A stretch of DNA of 64,000 nucleotides from CAKUIA01 sp044433115 (GTDB lineage Bacteria; Verrucomicrobiota; Verrucomicrobiia; Opitutales; Intestinicryptomonadaceae), in NCBI GenBank assembly GCA_044433115.1, contig JAWXTY010000004.1:1-64000 (forward strand). Reading direction: 5' to 3'. Positions 42,360 through 51,057 of the stretch are shown here, one piece after another. The notes beneath the pieces are model-generated. The model was given only the letters and a program-made list of their open reading frames with translations, was not told the origin of the DNA and did no database searches. A program made the translations under genes and the position numbers. Each line of letters begins with the position of its first letter. Position 1 is the first letter of the stretch.

Positions 42360-43115
42360 CTATTTACTTCGAGGGTCTATTCCTCTGTTTAAGAAAATTC
42401 TGACATCTTCGTAATCGCTGTCAACTAAATCTTTAGGATTACCTAAAATGCCCTGCCTTTTTGTCTTTGTATCTAAAAATACTGCATTGTCGGCTATTGC
42501 AAATATACTTGCTAACTCGTGCGTTACAACAACTATAGTCGAGCCTATGCTTTCCTTTAGCTCTAAAATTAAATCGTCTAAGTTCCTTGAGCTAATAGGG
42601 TCTAAGCCAGCACTTGGTTCGTCGAAAAACAGCACTTGAGGGTCTAGTGCCATAGCTCTTGCCAAGCCTGCCCTCTTTGCCATACCCCCACTTATCTCTG
42701 AGGGATAAAACGAGCCAAAGCCTCCTAAGCCTACTAAAGATAACTTAACTTGGGCAATTTCTTCCATATCCTTTTTAGATAAAGATGTATATCTCTTTAA
42801 AGGCAACTGTATATTTTCCGACAAAGTCAAAGCAGACCACAAAGCCCCACCTTGATATAAAACGCCAAAGTTTTTCAACATTTCCTTTTGCTTGTCCTCA
42901 TCAGCATTAGTAAAGTCTACCCCATTATAAAGCACTGAACCCTTTGCTGGCTTTCTCAAACCAATCATATTCCTAAGAAGCGTACTCTTACCACAGCCAC
43001 TGCCTCCCATAATGACAAAGACTTCGCCTGAATTTATAGTAAAATTCAAGTCATTCATCACAACATAATCGTCGTATGCCAAAGTAACATCTTTTAATTT
43101 AATTTCGCAACTCAT
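42360..43115 (-). CDS. mlaF: Phospholipid-transport ABC ATPase
   Basis: 251 residues. Walker A MGGSGCGKSTLL (about 36-47), Q-loop GVLYQGGALW, the signature EISGGMAKRAGLARA, which in this family replaces the LSGGQ form, Walker B VLFFDEPSAGLD and the switch His in VVVTHE. Drives MCE-type lipid transport at the inner membrane. Overlaps mlaE by 4 bp (ATGA), indicating translational coupling. Confidence 0.93.
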   Translation of the reverse strand: MSCEIKLKDVTLAYDDYVVMNDLNFTINSGEVFVIMGGSGCGKSTLLRNMIGLRKPAKGSVLYNGVDFTNADEDKQKEMLKNFGVLYQGGALWSALTLSENIQLPLKRYTSLSKKDMEEIAQVKLSLVGLGGFGSFYPSEISGGMAKRAGLARAMALDPQVLFFDEPSAGLDPISSRNLDDLILELKESIGSTIVVVTHELASIFAIADNAVFLDTKTKRQGILGNPKDLVDSDYEDVRIFLNRGIDPRSK

Positions 43116-44269
43116 ATACCAAAAATGTTGAAGATTACTGCAAAGACTGCGTCTGCAACTATAATTATTGTAATACTACTTACAACACTTGCCGTAGTTG
43201 CCAAACCCACGCTTGCCGAAGAGCTACCACAACGCATACCCTTCAAGCAACCTATAACTGCAACTATCACACCAAAAACAAAACTCTTGCAAAAGCCTGT
43301 CATACAATGCGTTACAGTCAATGCAGTCTGAGTCCTTACCATATACTGATCAAAATTTAAATCAAATAGCGTACAAGAAATTAAAGCTCCTCCTGCTATA
43401 CCAACTACATCTGCAAAAATCGTCAAAAGCGGAAACATTGCTATCAATGCAATCAATCTTGGCATAACCAAGTACTCTATAGGCGATATACCAAAAGTCT
43501 CGTAGGCTGAAATTTCCTCGTTGACTTTCATAGTCCCAAGCTCAGCTGCAAAAGCTGCCCCAGTTCTACCTGCCATAACAATACCAACCATTATCACGCC
43601 CATCTCTCTAACCATCGCCAAACCAACTAAGTCAGCTGTGTATATCTCAGAGCCATACATTGCCAGTTGCACACCTCCAACAAAGGCTAAAATCAAGCCT
43701 ATCAAAAAGCTAATTAGCGTAACTATAGGCAATGCCTCAATGCCAGCTCTTTGGATAATTAGCATAAAGTCCTCCCTGCTAAAAGAAGCCTTTCCACGCA
43801 ATAATCTAAAGAAACAAAGCACCAATTCGCCTATAAATTCAAACTGCCCCTTTGCGTTGCCTACTGCATTTATAGTATGAGAACCAACTCTATGAACCAA
43901 GTTCGCCCTCTTTTCCTCTTGCTTGTTTACCTTAGACTCTACAGATGTCGCCAAAAGCATTAGTTTTCGCATAGCCTCAGGCAAAGAGTCCATATCAAAG
44001 TCTATATTCCTTGCCTTTGCAAATTCATAGCACTTCAATAAAAAAGATATAGCACTCGAGTCGAAATTAATAACTTTACCAGCAGATACCGAAAGCTTAT
44101 CAATTCCCTTTACATTCAACTCTTCTTCTATAGCTGAAGATGGCGTTCTCGCATTAGAAAAAACCCAGTCGCCCTGCATAAGCAAAACTGCCCTAGCCCC
44201 ATCTATGCTAAGAGTAGCAGTCGCTAAAGCTTCTTTGCCTGCTTTTTCATTTTCTTTAAAAAACGCCAT
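43112..44269 (-). CDS. mlaE: MlaE-type permease with N-terminal STAS-like domain
   Basis: 385 residues. Residues about 15-115 form a STAS-like domain (VLLMQGDWVFSNARTPSSAIEEE, FDSSAISFLLKCYEFAKAR) equivalent to MlaB; the rest is the five- to six-helix MlaE permease with IGLILAFVGGVQLAMYGSEIYTADLVGLAMVREMGVIMVGIVMAGRTGAAFAAELGTM and EISAYETFGI. So MlaB is fused onto the permease. First gene of the mlaEFD-pqiC-fabD operon. Confidence 0.92.
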   Translation of the reverse strand: MAFFKENEKAGKEALATATLSIDGARAVLLMQGDWVFSNARTPSSAIEEELNVKGIDKLSVSAGKVINFDSSAISFLLKCYEFAKARNIDFDMDSLPEAMRKLMLLATSVESKVNKQEEKRANLVHRVGSHTINAVGNAKGQFEFIGELVLCFFRLLRGKASFSREDFMLIIQRAGIEALPIVTLISFLIGLILAFVGGVQLAMYGSEIYTADLVGLAMVREMGVIMVGIVMAGRTGAAFAAELGTMKVNEEISAYETFGISPIEYLVMPRLIALIAMFPLLTIFADVVGIAGGALISCTLFDLNFDQYMVRTQTALTVTHCMTGFCKSFVFGVIVAVIGCLKGMRCGSSSASVGLATTASVVSSITIIIVADAVFAVIFNIFGI

Positions 44270-44295
44270 TATTCATATACTTCTTGGATAGAAGA

Positions 44296-45018
44296 CTAGT
44301 AACGATCGTCCTCGTCGTCGAAAGACATAGAACCCATATCGCCAAAGTCCTCATCTTCGTCCTCGTCCCATTGCATAGTATCGTCTTCTTCTAAAGACTC
44401 TTCGTCCTCTGGGAGGTCTTCGATTTCGTCATATTCCTTATCTTCAGAGTTGTCCTCGTCTAGCTCGTCCTCTTCCAAAGAATAGCCCTCAGGGATATAT
44501 TCTAAAATATCCATAATTTCATAGAAAGCGTGTATAGACTTACCTTCCATATAGTCGCTATGGAATTTGTCTCTCAACTGTTCTTCTAAGTCCTCTATAG
44601 TTAAGTCCTCTTCGAACTTGAAAGTTTTATTTAGCATTTTGATTTGCAAATAAGTAATATGCGTTAAAAACTCAGCATAAAAGCCAGTTTCGTCGTCTAT
44701 ATTATTAGGGAACAAGAAAATATGCTCATTTGCGTCCATTACAGAGTCATTAGTCTTAAGAAGTTTTACACCCTTTTCGCCATCTTGACTATCTATAACA
44801 AAGCTAAAAAATGCTTTTTCTACAAGACTTTCTTCCAAGCCATATTCCTTTAAAGATTGCAATGTTTCGATGAAATGCACAGTTTGTCTTGGGTCTAAAA
44901 CGCTGATACCATCATAATCCCAATTCACCTTGTCGCTAGTTTCGTAGACCCACCAGTTATTATCACTGCCAAATCTTGCTTTACACCATTTTAATTTTGT
45001 TGATTGATTTCTTGCCAT
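44296..45018 (-). CDS. Hypothetical protein with acidic tail
   Basis: 240 residues from MARNQSTKLKW (45018); a start seven codons earlier at 45039 is possible. An N-terminal globular part of about 165 residues (WCKARFGSDNNWWVYETSD, FFSFVIDSQDGEKGVKLLK) is followed by a long Asp/Glu tail (from about 175) that includes DEDEDEDFGDMGSM. No signal peptide and no family recognised. It is 27 bp upstream of mlaE on the same strand, so it may be part of that operon. Confidence 0.55.
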   Translation of the reverse strand: MARNQSTKLKWCKARFGSDNNWWVYETSDKVNWDYDGISVLDPRQTVHFIETLQSLKEYGLEESLVEKAFFSFVIDSQDGEKGVKLLKTNDSVMDANEHIFLFPNNIDDETGFYAEFLTHITYLQIKMLNKTFKFEEDLTIEDLEEQLRDKFHSDYMEGKSIHAFYEIMDILEYIPEGYSLEEDELDEDNSEDKEYDEIEDLPEDEESLEEDDTMQWDEDEDEDFGDMGSMSFDDEDDRY

Positions 45019-45128
45019 ATAAAAATTTATTAAGTTCACTATTTTAAGACTTATACGGAAACTTCAAGCATATTTTTACTTTTTTTTAATATTTTTACGC
45101 TTTTAAGCCAAATTTAAAGTCTTTTTAT

Positions 45129-45164
45129 AAAAAAATGAGGCTTTGCATTTCTTGCAAAACCCCA
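45129..45164 (-). terminator. Terminator of the HEAT-repeat gene
   Basis: On the minus strand GGGGTTTTGC pairs with GCAAAGCCTC including two wobble pairs, followed by A and a run of T. Confidence 0.75.
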
Positions 45165-45189
45165 CTTGATAAAGATATTAAGCTAAAGC

Positions 45190-46638
45190 TTACTTAACCT
45201 TTAATACATTCTTAGCAAATGCAACTTCTTCATCAGTTAAAAACTTCTTAGTTAAGAACTCGTCAACTAATTCCTTCTTTGTAGTATAAGCCTTTTCCTT
45301 AGCTATACATTTAATTGCGAGCTTCAAAGACTCTTCTCTTAATACCTTATCATCGCCCATTTTAGCAAAGATTTTATTTATATCATGAACAGTCATTTGA
45401 TTTGAAAATACAGTTACTACGCCCTTGTGCTTAATACCTTCAGGAGTCATCAAAGTATCTATTAGCATAGTCCTTGCCTCTTCATCGCCCCTTCTAACTA
45501 GTATATCCATATAGTCATAATTTTTTGTACTCTTAAAAACCTTCATCAACTCAACATTTACAGCCTTACTTGACATTCTACTTAAAGCATAAGTAGCTGC
45601 TCTCTTTACAGAAGGCTTAGTAGAAGTAGCTAAAGTTATGAGTTTTGCAATATCTGAGTCTTTTGAAATAAATTCGCTACAATACATAGCCTCAAGAGCT
45701 ACAATACTATCGCTTTCTTTTATTTCAGAACTAATAATATCTACAAACTTCGCATCGCCAGAATTTGCAAAAGAACGAAGAGCAACCACCTTGCCAACTT
45801 CAGACATATTAGGATAAGCCTTAATTAAGATAGCAGAATTTGCATAAGTTCTTCCTGCGTCATAAGCTAATCTACCTGCAACTTTAAAGCCTTCGCCTTC
45901 TTTTACTATAATTGCGTCTAAGTAAGGGATTGCATTTGAACCTTCTAGCTTAACACGCACTGGCAAAGCAGCTAAAAAGTCTGCAGGCACTTCTGCCAAT
46001 ATCTTCTTAGCAGTGGCAACATCAGTGCTTACAGCCGCTTCAGCCATTTTCACTAAAGAAAAGCTTTTAGTATCAGCAAGCTGTGCAGTAGCTTTAAAAG
46101 ACATTAAAGCATTAAGAGAGTCCTTAGAAACTATATTGCCTAAGCACTCCAAAGCCACACGCACAACTTCTTGATTTTTAGAAGCTAAGCACTTTACTAT
46201 AGAAGGAACAGCTGCTTTAGCGTCCATCAAAGCCAATGCTCCCATTATAGTAGATTTAGCCTTATCGTCTGCATTAGGCAAAGCTTGAATTAAAAGCTTT
46301 TGAGCCTTTTGAGAACCTATGCCAAGCAAAACATTCACAGCTGGTGTAGAAAACTTATCGCTTTCTAAGAACTTAGCAACAGCCTCTACACTCTTTTCAG
46401 TTGCACAATTTTTCAATAGTGTCGAAATCTGTCTAAAAGCGTCTTCAGTGATAGCCTTATCAGCAAGCTCTGCCAATAATTGAGCTTCAACTTTAGAAGC
46501 CTCAGCTGGTATATTAGACTTAACATAAAGCTCGTTATACCAATCTAAAGAGTCGCCACTTTTGAACTTAGCTATATCGCCTGCAAAAGCAAAATTCGAC
46601 ACAGATAAACACGCTAAAATATAAATTAAATTTCTCAT
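45190..46638 (-). CDS. Secreted HEAT-repeat protein
   Basis: 482 residues. Sec signal peptide (MRNLIYILACLSVSNFAFA). The mature chain is a series of helix pairs of about 30-35 residues with the HEAT pattern, for example KSTIMGALALMDAKAAVPSI, NQEVVRVALECLGNIVSKDSL and KRAATYALSRMSSKAVNV. Such solenoids serve as protein-binding scaffolds; in PVC bacteria secreted HEAT proteins often accompany dehydrogenases or heme proteins. It follows the oxidoreductase gene by 16 bp, so a joint role is likely, of unknown nature. Confidence 0.75.
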   Translation of the reverse strand: MRNLIYILACLSVSNFAFAGDIAKFKSGDSLDWYNELYVKSNIPAEASKVEAQLLAELADKAITEDAFRQISTLLKNCATEKSVEAVAKFLESDKFSTPAVNVLLGIGSQKAQKLLIQALPNADDKAKSTIMGALALMDAKAAVPSIVKCLASKNQEVVRVALECLGNIVSKDSLNALMSFKATAQLADTKSFSLVKMAEAAVSTDVATAKKILAEVPADFLAALPVRVKLEGSNAIPYLDAIIVKEGEGFKVAGRLAYDAGRTYANSAILIKAYPNMSEVGKVVALRSFANSGDAKFVDIISSEIKESDSIVALEAMYCSEFISKDSDIAKLITLATSTKPSVKRAATYALSRMSSKAVNVELMKVFKSTKNYDYMDILVRRGDEEARTMLIDTLMTPEGIKHKGVVTVFSNQMTVHDINKIFAKMGDDKVLREESLKLAIKCIAKEKAYTTKKELVDEFLTKKFLTDEEVAFAKNVLKVK

Positions 46639-46654
46639 AATATTCTCCCCTTAA

Positions 46655-47974
46655 TTAAGATAATTGCCAATCGCCATAAAAAGAACGTGAGCACATTCTA
46701 TTAGCTGCGTCATCGCCTATTACCTGTTCATTTTTGTAATCCCACTTAATAGTTCTGCCAGTTCTGTAAGCAATTTCGCCAACCAAACAAGCTGAATTAG
46801 ACCTATGTGCAGTTTCTATGTCAGTTGCAGTTGGTCTTCTATTTATTATTGAATTTATGAAAGCAAAGTTGTGAGTACCCATTGAATTTGCATTAGCACC
46901 GATAACCCCATATAAACGAGTTCCATCTGTAGGTACTTTTTGGTCTAATAGAGAAGAAGGTGTACTGTGCATTCTTGATCTATCTACATAAATAGTGCCG
47001 TTTTCGCCAATAAATTCAACACCTGGGCGAGAACTATCGCCTCTAACGTCAAAAATTTCGCCATTTTCATATTCCATTTCAATATGAAATTCTATAGGTT
47101 GGTCGTAGAAACCTCCCAATTTTGGCCACACAACATTCTTAGGAGTAACCTTAATAGGTCCTTTGTGGTCATAGCCCAAAGCCCAGTGAGCAATATCAAT
47201 GTGGTGAGCACCCCAGTCTGCTATCTTACCTGCACTATACGCTGACATAAAACGCCAAGTAGTAAATGCCTTAAATGGATGGAAAGATGTACGAGCTGCA
47301 GGACCTTGCCACATTTCCCAATCGAAACCTTCAGGAATAGCTTCTGGAGCTAGAGGAGCAATATCCTCATTCTTTGGCAAAGTAATATTAACTTTATGTA
47401 CCTTACCTAAAACGCCATTTCTAATCAATTCAGCAACATACAAGAAAGTATTCAAAGAGCGTTGCCAAGAACCTGTTTGCCAGATAACTCCATTACGCTT
47501 AATAGCATTACACAAAGCTCTACCTTCAGCTATAGTTCTAGTAACTGGTTTTTCGCCGTGTACGTCCTTGCCAGCATTTGCAGCTGCTATATCAATAATT
47601 GCGTGCCAGTTATCTGGGCAAGCTGTTGTGATTGCGTCAATATCGTCTCTTGCAAGCACTTCCCTAAAATCTTTAAATATAGGTATATTTTTCTTTTGAC
47701 TTTCATTGAAAGCTCCAGCACCTAGAGTGCCATTATGCTTATATCCATATTTATCATAAGAGTCGCAAACGTCGCACAATGCAATCATTTCAACTCTCTT
47801 ATCACTTATAAAAGTTCTAGTATTTGCTGTACCCATAGTACCCAAACCTATAGATGCCATTACCACCCTATTACTTGGAGCAACACTGCCAGCTTTGCCC
47901 AAGACAGAAGATGGCACTACCATTGGTGCTACACTAGCAAGTCCTAAGCTTTTTAAAAAACTTCTTCTCTTCAT
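46655..47974 (-). CDS. Tat-exported Gfo/Idh/MocA family oxidoreductase
   Basis: 439 residues. The start is set at 47974 because AAGAAGGAATAT precedes that ATG and the protein then opens with the twin-arginine signal RRSFLKSLGLASVAPMVV. The Rossmann fold shows MASIGLGTMGTANTRTF and VEMIALCDV; AITTACPDNWHAIIDIAAANAGKDVHGEKPVTRT contains the family catalytic EKP. Typical for PVC secreted Gfo/Idh/MocA proteins with bound nicotinamide cofactor acting on sugars or their oxidised forms; substrate unknown. First gene of a two-gene unit with the HEAT protein. Confidence 0.88.
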   Translation of the reverse strand: MKRRSFLKSLGLASVAPMVVPSSVLGKAGSVAPSNRVVMASIGLGTMGTANTRTFISDKRVEMIALCDVCDSYDKYGYKHNGTLGAGAFNESQKKNIPIFKDFREVLARDDIDAITTACPDNWHAIIDIAAANAGKDVHGEKPVTRTIAEGRALCNAIKRNGVIWQTGSWQRSLNTFLYVAELIRNGVLGKVHKVNITLPKNEDIAPLAPEAIPEGFDWEMWQGPAARTSFHPFKAFTTWRFMSAYSAGKIADWGAHHIDIAHWALGYDHKGPIKVTPKNVVWPKLGGFYDQPIEFHIEMEYENGEIFDVRGDSSRPGVEFIGENGTIYVDRSRMHSTPSSLLDQKVPTDGTRLYGVIGANANSMGTHNFAFINSIINRRPTATDIETAHRSNSACLVGEIAYRTGRTIKWDYKNEQVIGDDAANRMCSRSFYGDWQLS

Positions 47975-48136
47975 ATATTCCTTCTTATTTTTACAAAATA
48001 TAACTTTCAAAATCATTAAACCCCAGACCTTAAAAAGTTACATTTAAAACATTAATTTTTCAACTTTAAACGATACATTCAAGCAAAGCCCTTGTAAAGC
48101 TTTTTTAGGCTATTTTACTTGATTTCAATAAGATTG

Positions 48137-49153
48137 TTATTGAGATTTTTTGAGATAATTTGAGATAACTTGAGATATTGCAATTAGGCTTTCACTTGGG
48201 CTATCAAAAGCTAAATCACAACCTGTAGAAAACACAAAAGCCTTAGTTTTTCCAATATCCAAGCATTGCTTTGTCTTTAGTATTGTTTCTTCTTTTGAGC
48301 AGTTTAAAATGTCGCTTCTTGGGTTTAAATTTCCTCCAAAACTCTTCTTAGCTTTCAAAGCCTTTTCTCGCAATACACTCAAATTGACATTTGAACAAAC
48401 ACTTATATTATGACAGCGACTTTCACAAATTTCATCTAAAAGCTCATTTACATCTCCACACAAAAAGAAAGAACTAAGTAAACCTAAGTCATTTATATAA
48501 TCAAATAAATCATTTTCAAAAGGCAAAAGCTCCTTAAAGAAATCTATATCTAAATTACTACAAAGTGGCTCAACAACTGCAACTACATCTACCCCACGCT
48601 CTGCATAAGCTTTTATAGTCTTTAATTGTATATCCCTACAATAAGCCAAAAGAGGGATTAGGCTATCTGCCCTATTTGCTATATCCTCCAATAAAGCACG
48701 CCCACGCAACTGATACGCAAGAGTCAAAACACCACTTACAAGAGCATATAAAGCAGTATTGTCGCCAAGCTCTGCCCTTATAGACTCTATCGCATCTAAT
48801 ACACATTTTAGCCTACCTGAATTTGGCTCATAGACATTTAAATCGCTCAAAGACCCCTTCGCCAATGGGTGCTTAATCACAGCAGGAGGCATTTTATCTA
48901 AATACTTTACTCCACAACCCAAAAGCTCTGCCTCTATCTGTAAATCAAAACAAAGAGGTATCCCATCTGCATTATATAGCTTAGCCGACTTTACAACTCC
49001 CTTAGCAATCAAATCTGAACTAGACAAAAAGTCTTTTAGCCCAACTTCTAAAACTTTCGCAGCATGGACTCCCACAAAAGGCACAAAAGGAACTTTTTCA
49101 CCTTCGCCCCCCTTAAGCACATTAATCAAATTCTCTCTCCTTGAAATTTTCAT
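48137..49153 (-). CDS. Uroporphyrinogen-decarboxylase family protein
   Basis: 338 residues, cytoplasmic. N-terminal RRENLINVLKGGEGEKVPFVPF, central VYEPNSGRLKCVLDAI and ALYALVSGVLTLAYQLRG, and the terminal GCDLAFDSPSESLIAI are characteristic of the URO-D / methylcobamide methyltransferase superfamily. Not HemE: the porphyrin-decarboxylase signature is not evident, so a corrinoid methyltransferase is more plausible, but no corrinoid protein gene is adjacent. The C-terminal codons consist of a TATCTCAA-type repeat (48139-48178). A 380-bp gap separates it from larB upstream. Confidence 0.75.
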   Translation of the reverse strand: MKISRRENLINVLKGGEGEKVPFVPFVGVHAAKVLEVGLKDFLSSSDLIAKGVVKSAKLYNADGIPLCFDLQIEAELLGCGVKYLDKMPPAVIKHPLAKGSLSDLNVYEPNSGRLKCVLDAIESIRAELGDNTALYALVSGVLTLAYQLRGRALLEDIANRADSLIPLLAYCRDIQLKTIKAYAERGVDVVAVVEPLCSNLDIDFFKELLPFENDLFDYINDLGLLSSFFLCGDVNELLDEICESRCHNISVCSNVNLSVLREKALKAKKSFGGNLNPRSDILNCSKEETILKTKQCLDIGKTKAFVFSTGCDLAFDSPSESLIAISQVISNYLKKSQ

Positions 49154-49532
49154 ACTACACGACTATAATCACTACAATTCATACTCTATGCAAGATTAAT
49201 CTTTTTAGCCACAGATGAAACAGATGAAAGCCTAACCTAATTTCCTTTGCACCCTCAAGTGCAAAGCCTAAAATCTTAAATAAAAAATGTATATAACTTG
49301 AAAAATATCCTTATTTTTCAATGGATGGGGTTTTTGTTAAATTATCTTTAATTTTTTCAAAATTAATTTAATTTAACAAAAAGAAGAGTGGGCAACCGAC
49401 TAGCACCCCTAAAAAACACACTAATCAACAACTTTCAACTAAGCCCAAACTATGGCTCAAAGCACTGCTTTGTTTCAGGTTTTAAGGACGGGAACTAAGT
49501 CCTTAATGGGGTTTGGGGCAAAGCCCCAATAT
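49154..49532. other. Gene-free stretch with hairpins
   Basis: No gene seen. Contains a long A/T-rich inverted repeat (TTTTTGTTAAATTA with TAATTTAACAAAAA, about 49329-49384), a TAAGGAC...GTCCTTA hairpin (49481-49507) and GGGGCAAAGCCCC (49515-49527) just after the larB stop, a possible transcription end for the lar operon. Confidence 0.5.
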
Positions 49533-50276
49533 CTAAATCTTCCCATTTCCCTTAGCCTTGCAAATTAAATGAGCGTTGTAGGCAGCTCCATAGCCATTGT
49601 CTATATTTACAATGCTTACGCCATTTGCACAAGAGTTAATCATAGTTAAGAGGGCAGATAGACCTTCGAAGGCAGCTCCATAGCCTACGCTAGTGGGGAC
49701 GGCGATTACGGGGCGTTTGATTAGACCTGCTAAGACAGTGGGGAGAGCTCCCTCCATACCTGCGATAGCGATGACGACGTCGGCTTTTGCGATTTTGTCT
49801 ACTTGGGACAATATTCTATGAATGCCAGCGACGCCGCAGTCGTAGAAGCATTCGACTTCGTTGCCTAAGAACTGGGCAGTAAACTTTGCTTCTTGGGCTA
49901 CAGACATATCTGAAGTGCCGGCAGTAACGATAGCAATCTTGTGGCAGAGGGGCTTGGGCTTGGTATTTCTTATGCAAGCAATTCTGCCTATTTTGCATAT
50001 ATTTATGTTTTTGAAATTTGCTTCGAGCAAGCTTATAGCCTCGTCTTTTAGTCGAGTTATGAGGACTTCGCCATTTTGTGCTAAGATACAAGAGGCAATT
50101 TCTACAATTTGCTCAGGCGTTTTGGACGCTCCGAATATGACTTCGCCTACGCCAGTGCGTTTCTGCCTTGAAATGTCTATGCGAGTATGCCCTAAGTCTT
50201 TGTAGGAAAAGTTATCTACTAAATCCTTAAGCTCTGCTGGAGTTTTGCCCTCAAAAAGTTTTTCTAAATTATCCAT
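49533..50276 (-). CDS. larB: Nickel-pincer cofactor biosynthesis protein LarB
   Basis: 247 residues. LarB carboxylates and hydrolyses nicotinic acid adenine dinucleotide to the dicarboxylated mononucleotide, the first step to the nickel-pincer nucleotide. The AIR-carboxylase (PurE)-like C-terminal domain is clear: IAIVTAGTSDMSVAQEA, VECFYDCGVAGIHR, VIAIAGMEGALPTVLAGLI, PVIAVPTSVGYGAAFEGLSALLTMINSCANGVSIVNIDNGYGAA. Overlaps larE by 8 bp; last gene of larC-larE-larB. Confidence 0.93.
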   Translation of the reverse strand: MDNLEKLFEGKTPAELKDLVDNFSYKDLGHTRIDISRQKRTGVGEVIFGASKTPEQIVEIASCILAQNGEVLITRLKDEAISLLEANFKNINICKIGRIACIRNTKPKPLCHKIAIVTAGTSDMSVAQEAKFTAQFLGNEVECFYDCGVAGIHRILSQVDKIAKADVVIAIAGMEGALPTVLAGLIKRPVIAVPTSVGYGAAFEGLSALLTMINSCANGVSIVNIDNGYGAAYNAHLICKAKGNGKI

Positions 50277-51054
50277 TCATATTTCCCATTTTATAAGGCG
50301 ATAAGTCTATAGAGACAAACTTAAAGCCTAGCTCTTTTAGCTTTGTATTGATTTTTTCTTTGATATTTGCTTCAAAGATTTTGTTGAAGTCTGCTTGAGC
50401 TAGCTCTATTCTGGCACAAGAGCCGTGCTTGCGTAGCCTAAATATATTAAAGCCTAGTTCTCGCAGAAAATTTTCTCCAGCGTCGACAAGGGATAGCTCT
50501 GCAATGCTGATTTTTGTGCCAACTTCAAAGCGTGTCATTAGGCAAGCATAGGCAGGCTTTTGAGAGAGTTCAACAAGCCCTAAGCCTATTGCTAAGGCAC
50601 GAATGTCAGCTTTTGTGAACTTTGCGTCTAACAATGGGCTTGCGATTTTCAACTCAGCTAATGCCTTCATACCCAAGCGATAGTCTGACAAATCGTCATA
50701 ATTTGTGCCATCACAAAGAGTCTCAAAACCATTTTCTCTAGCTAGTTCAAGCAAAGCACTAAATAGCCCTAACTTGCATATATAACATCTATTGGCTGGG
50801 TTGTTTTCAATTTCTTTAGGCAAGCCTCGCTCTAAAACTATGCGTTTTACGCCATATTTTGCACAAAGTGCAGTGCCATAATCAAGTTCTTGAGTCATCA
50901 TATAAGGCGATTTTGCAACTAGAGCTAAGACATTGCCTGCCCCCAAGATTTTTACAGCAAAGCCAAGCAAGACAGAGCTATCTAAGCCACCTGACAATGC
51001 TATAGCTACTTTACCATAGCCCTTTAATATGCTCTCTAAGTTCTCTTTTTTCAC
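50269..51054 (-). CDS. larE: Nickel-pincer sulfur-insertion enzyme LarE
   Basis: 261 residues of the adenine-nucleotide alpha-hydrolase/PP-loop family. SGGLDSS at 21-27 is the ATP-binding loop; RCYICK (Cys90, Cys93) and ACLMTR (Cys171) are the conserved Cys segments. LarE adenylates the cofactor precursor and installs sulfur on its carboxylates. Three Cys suggest the cluster-dependent, catalytic kind rather than the sacrificial single-Cys kind (inference). Starts 3 bp after larC ends; overlaps larB. Confidence 0.93.
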   Translation of the reverse strand: MKKENLESILKGYGKVAIALSGGLDSSVLLGFAVKILGAGNVLALVAKSPYMMTQELDYGTALCAKYGVKRIVLERGLPKEIENNPANRCYICKLGLFSALLELARENGFETLCDGTNYDDLSDYRLGMKALAELKIASPLLDAKFTKADIRALAIGLGLVELSQKPAYACLMTRFEVGTKISIAELSLVDAGENFLRELGFNIFRLRKHGSCARIELAQADFNKIFEANIKEKINTKLKELGFKFVSIDLSPYKMGNMNG

Positions 51055-51057
51055 AGA

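Noticed and set aside
48139..48178. TATCTCAA tandem repeat at the URO-D gene end as a mobile repeat
   Set aside because: Short, within coding codons, not seen elsewhere in the window.
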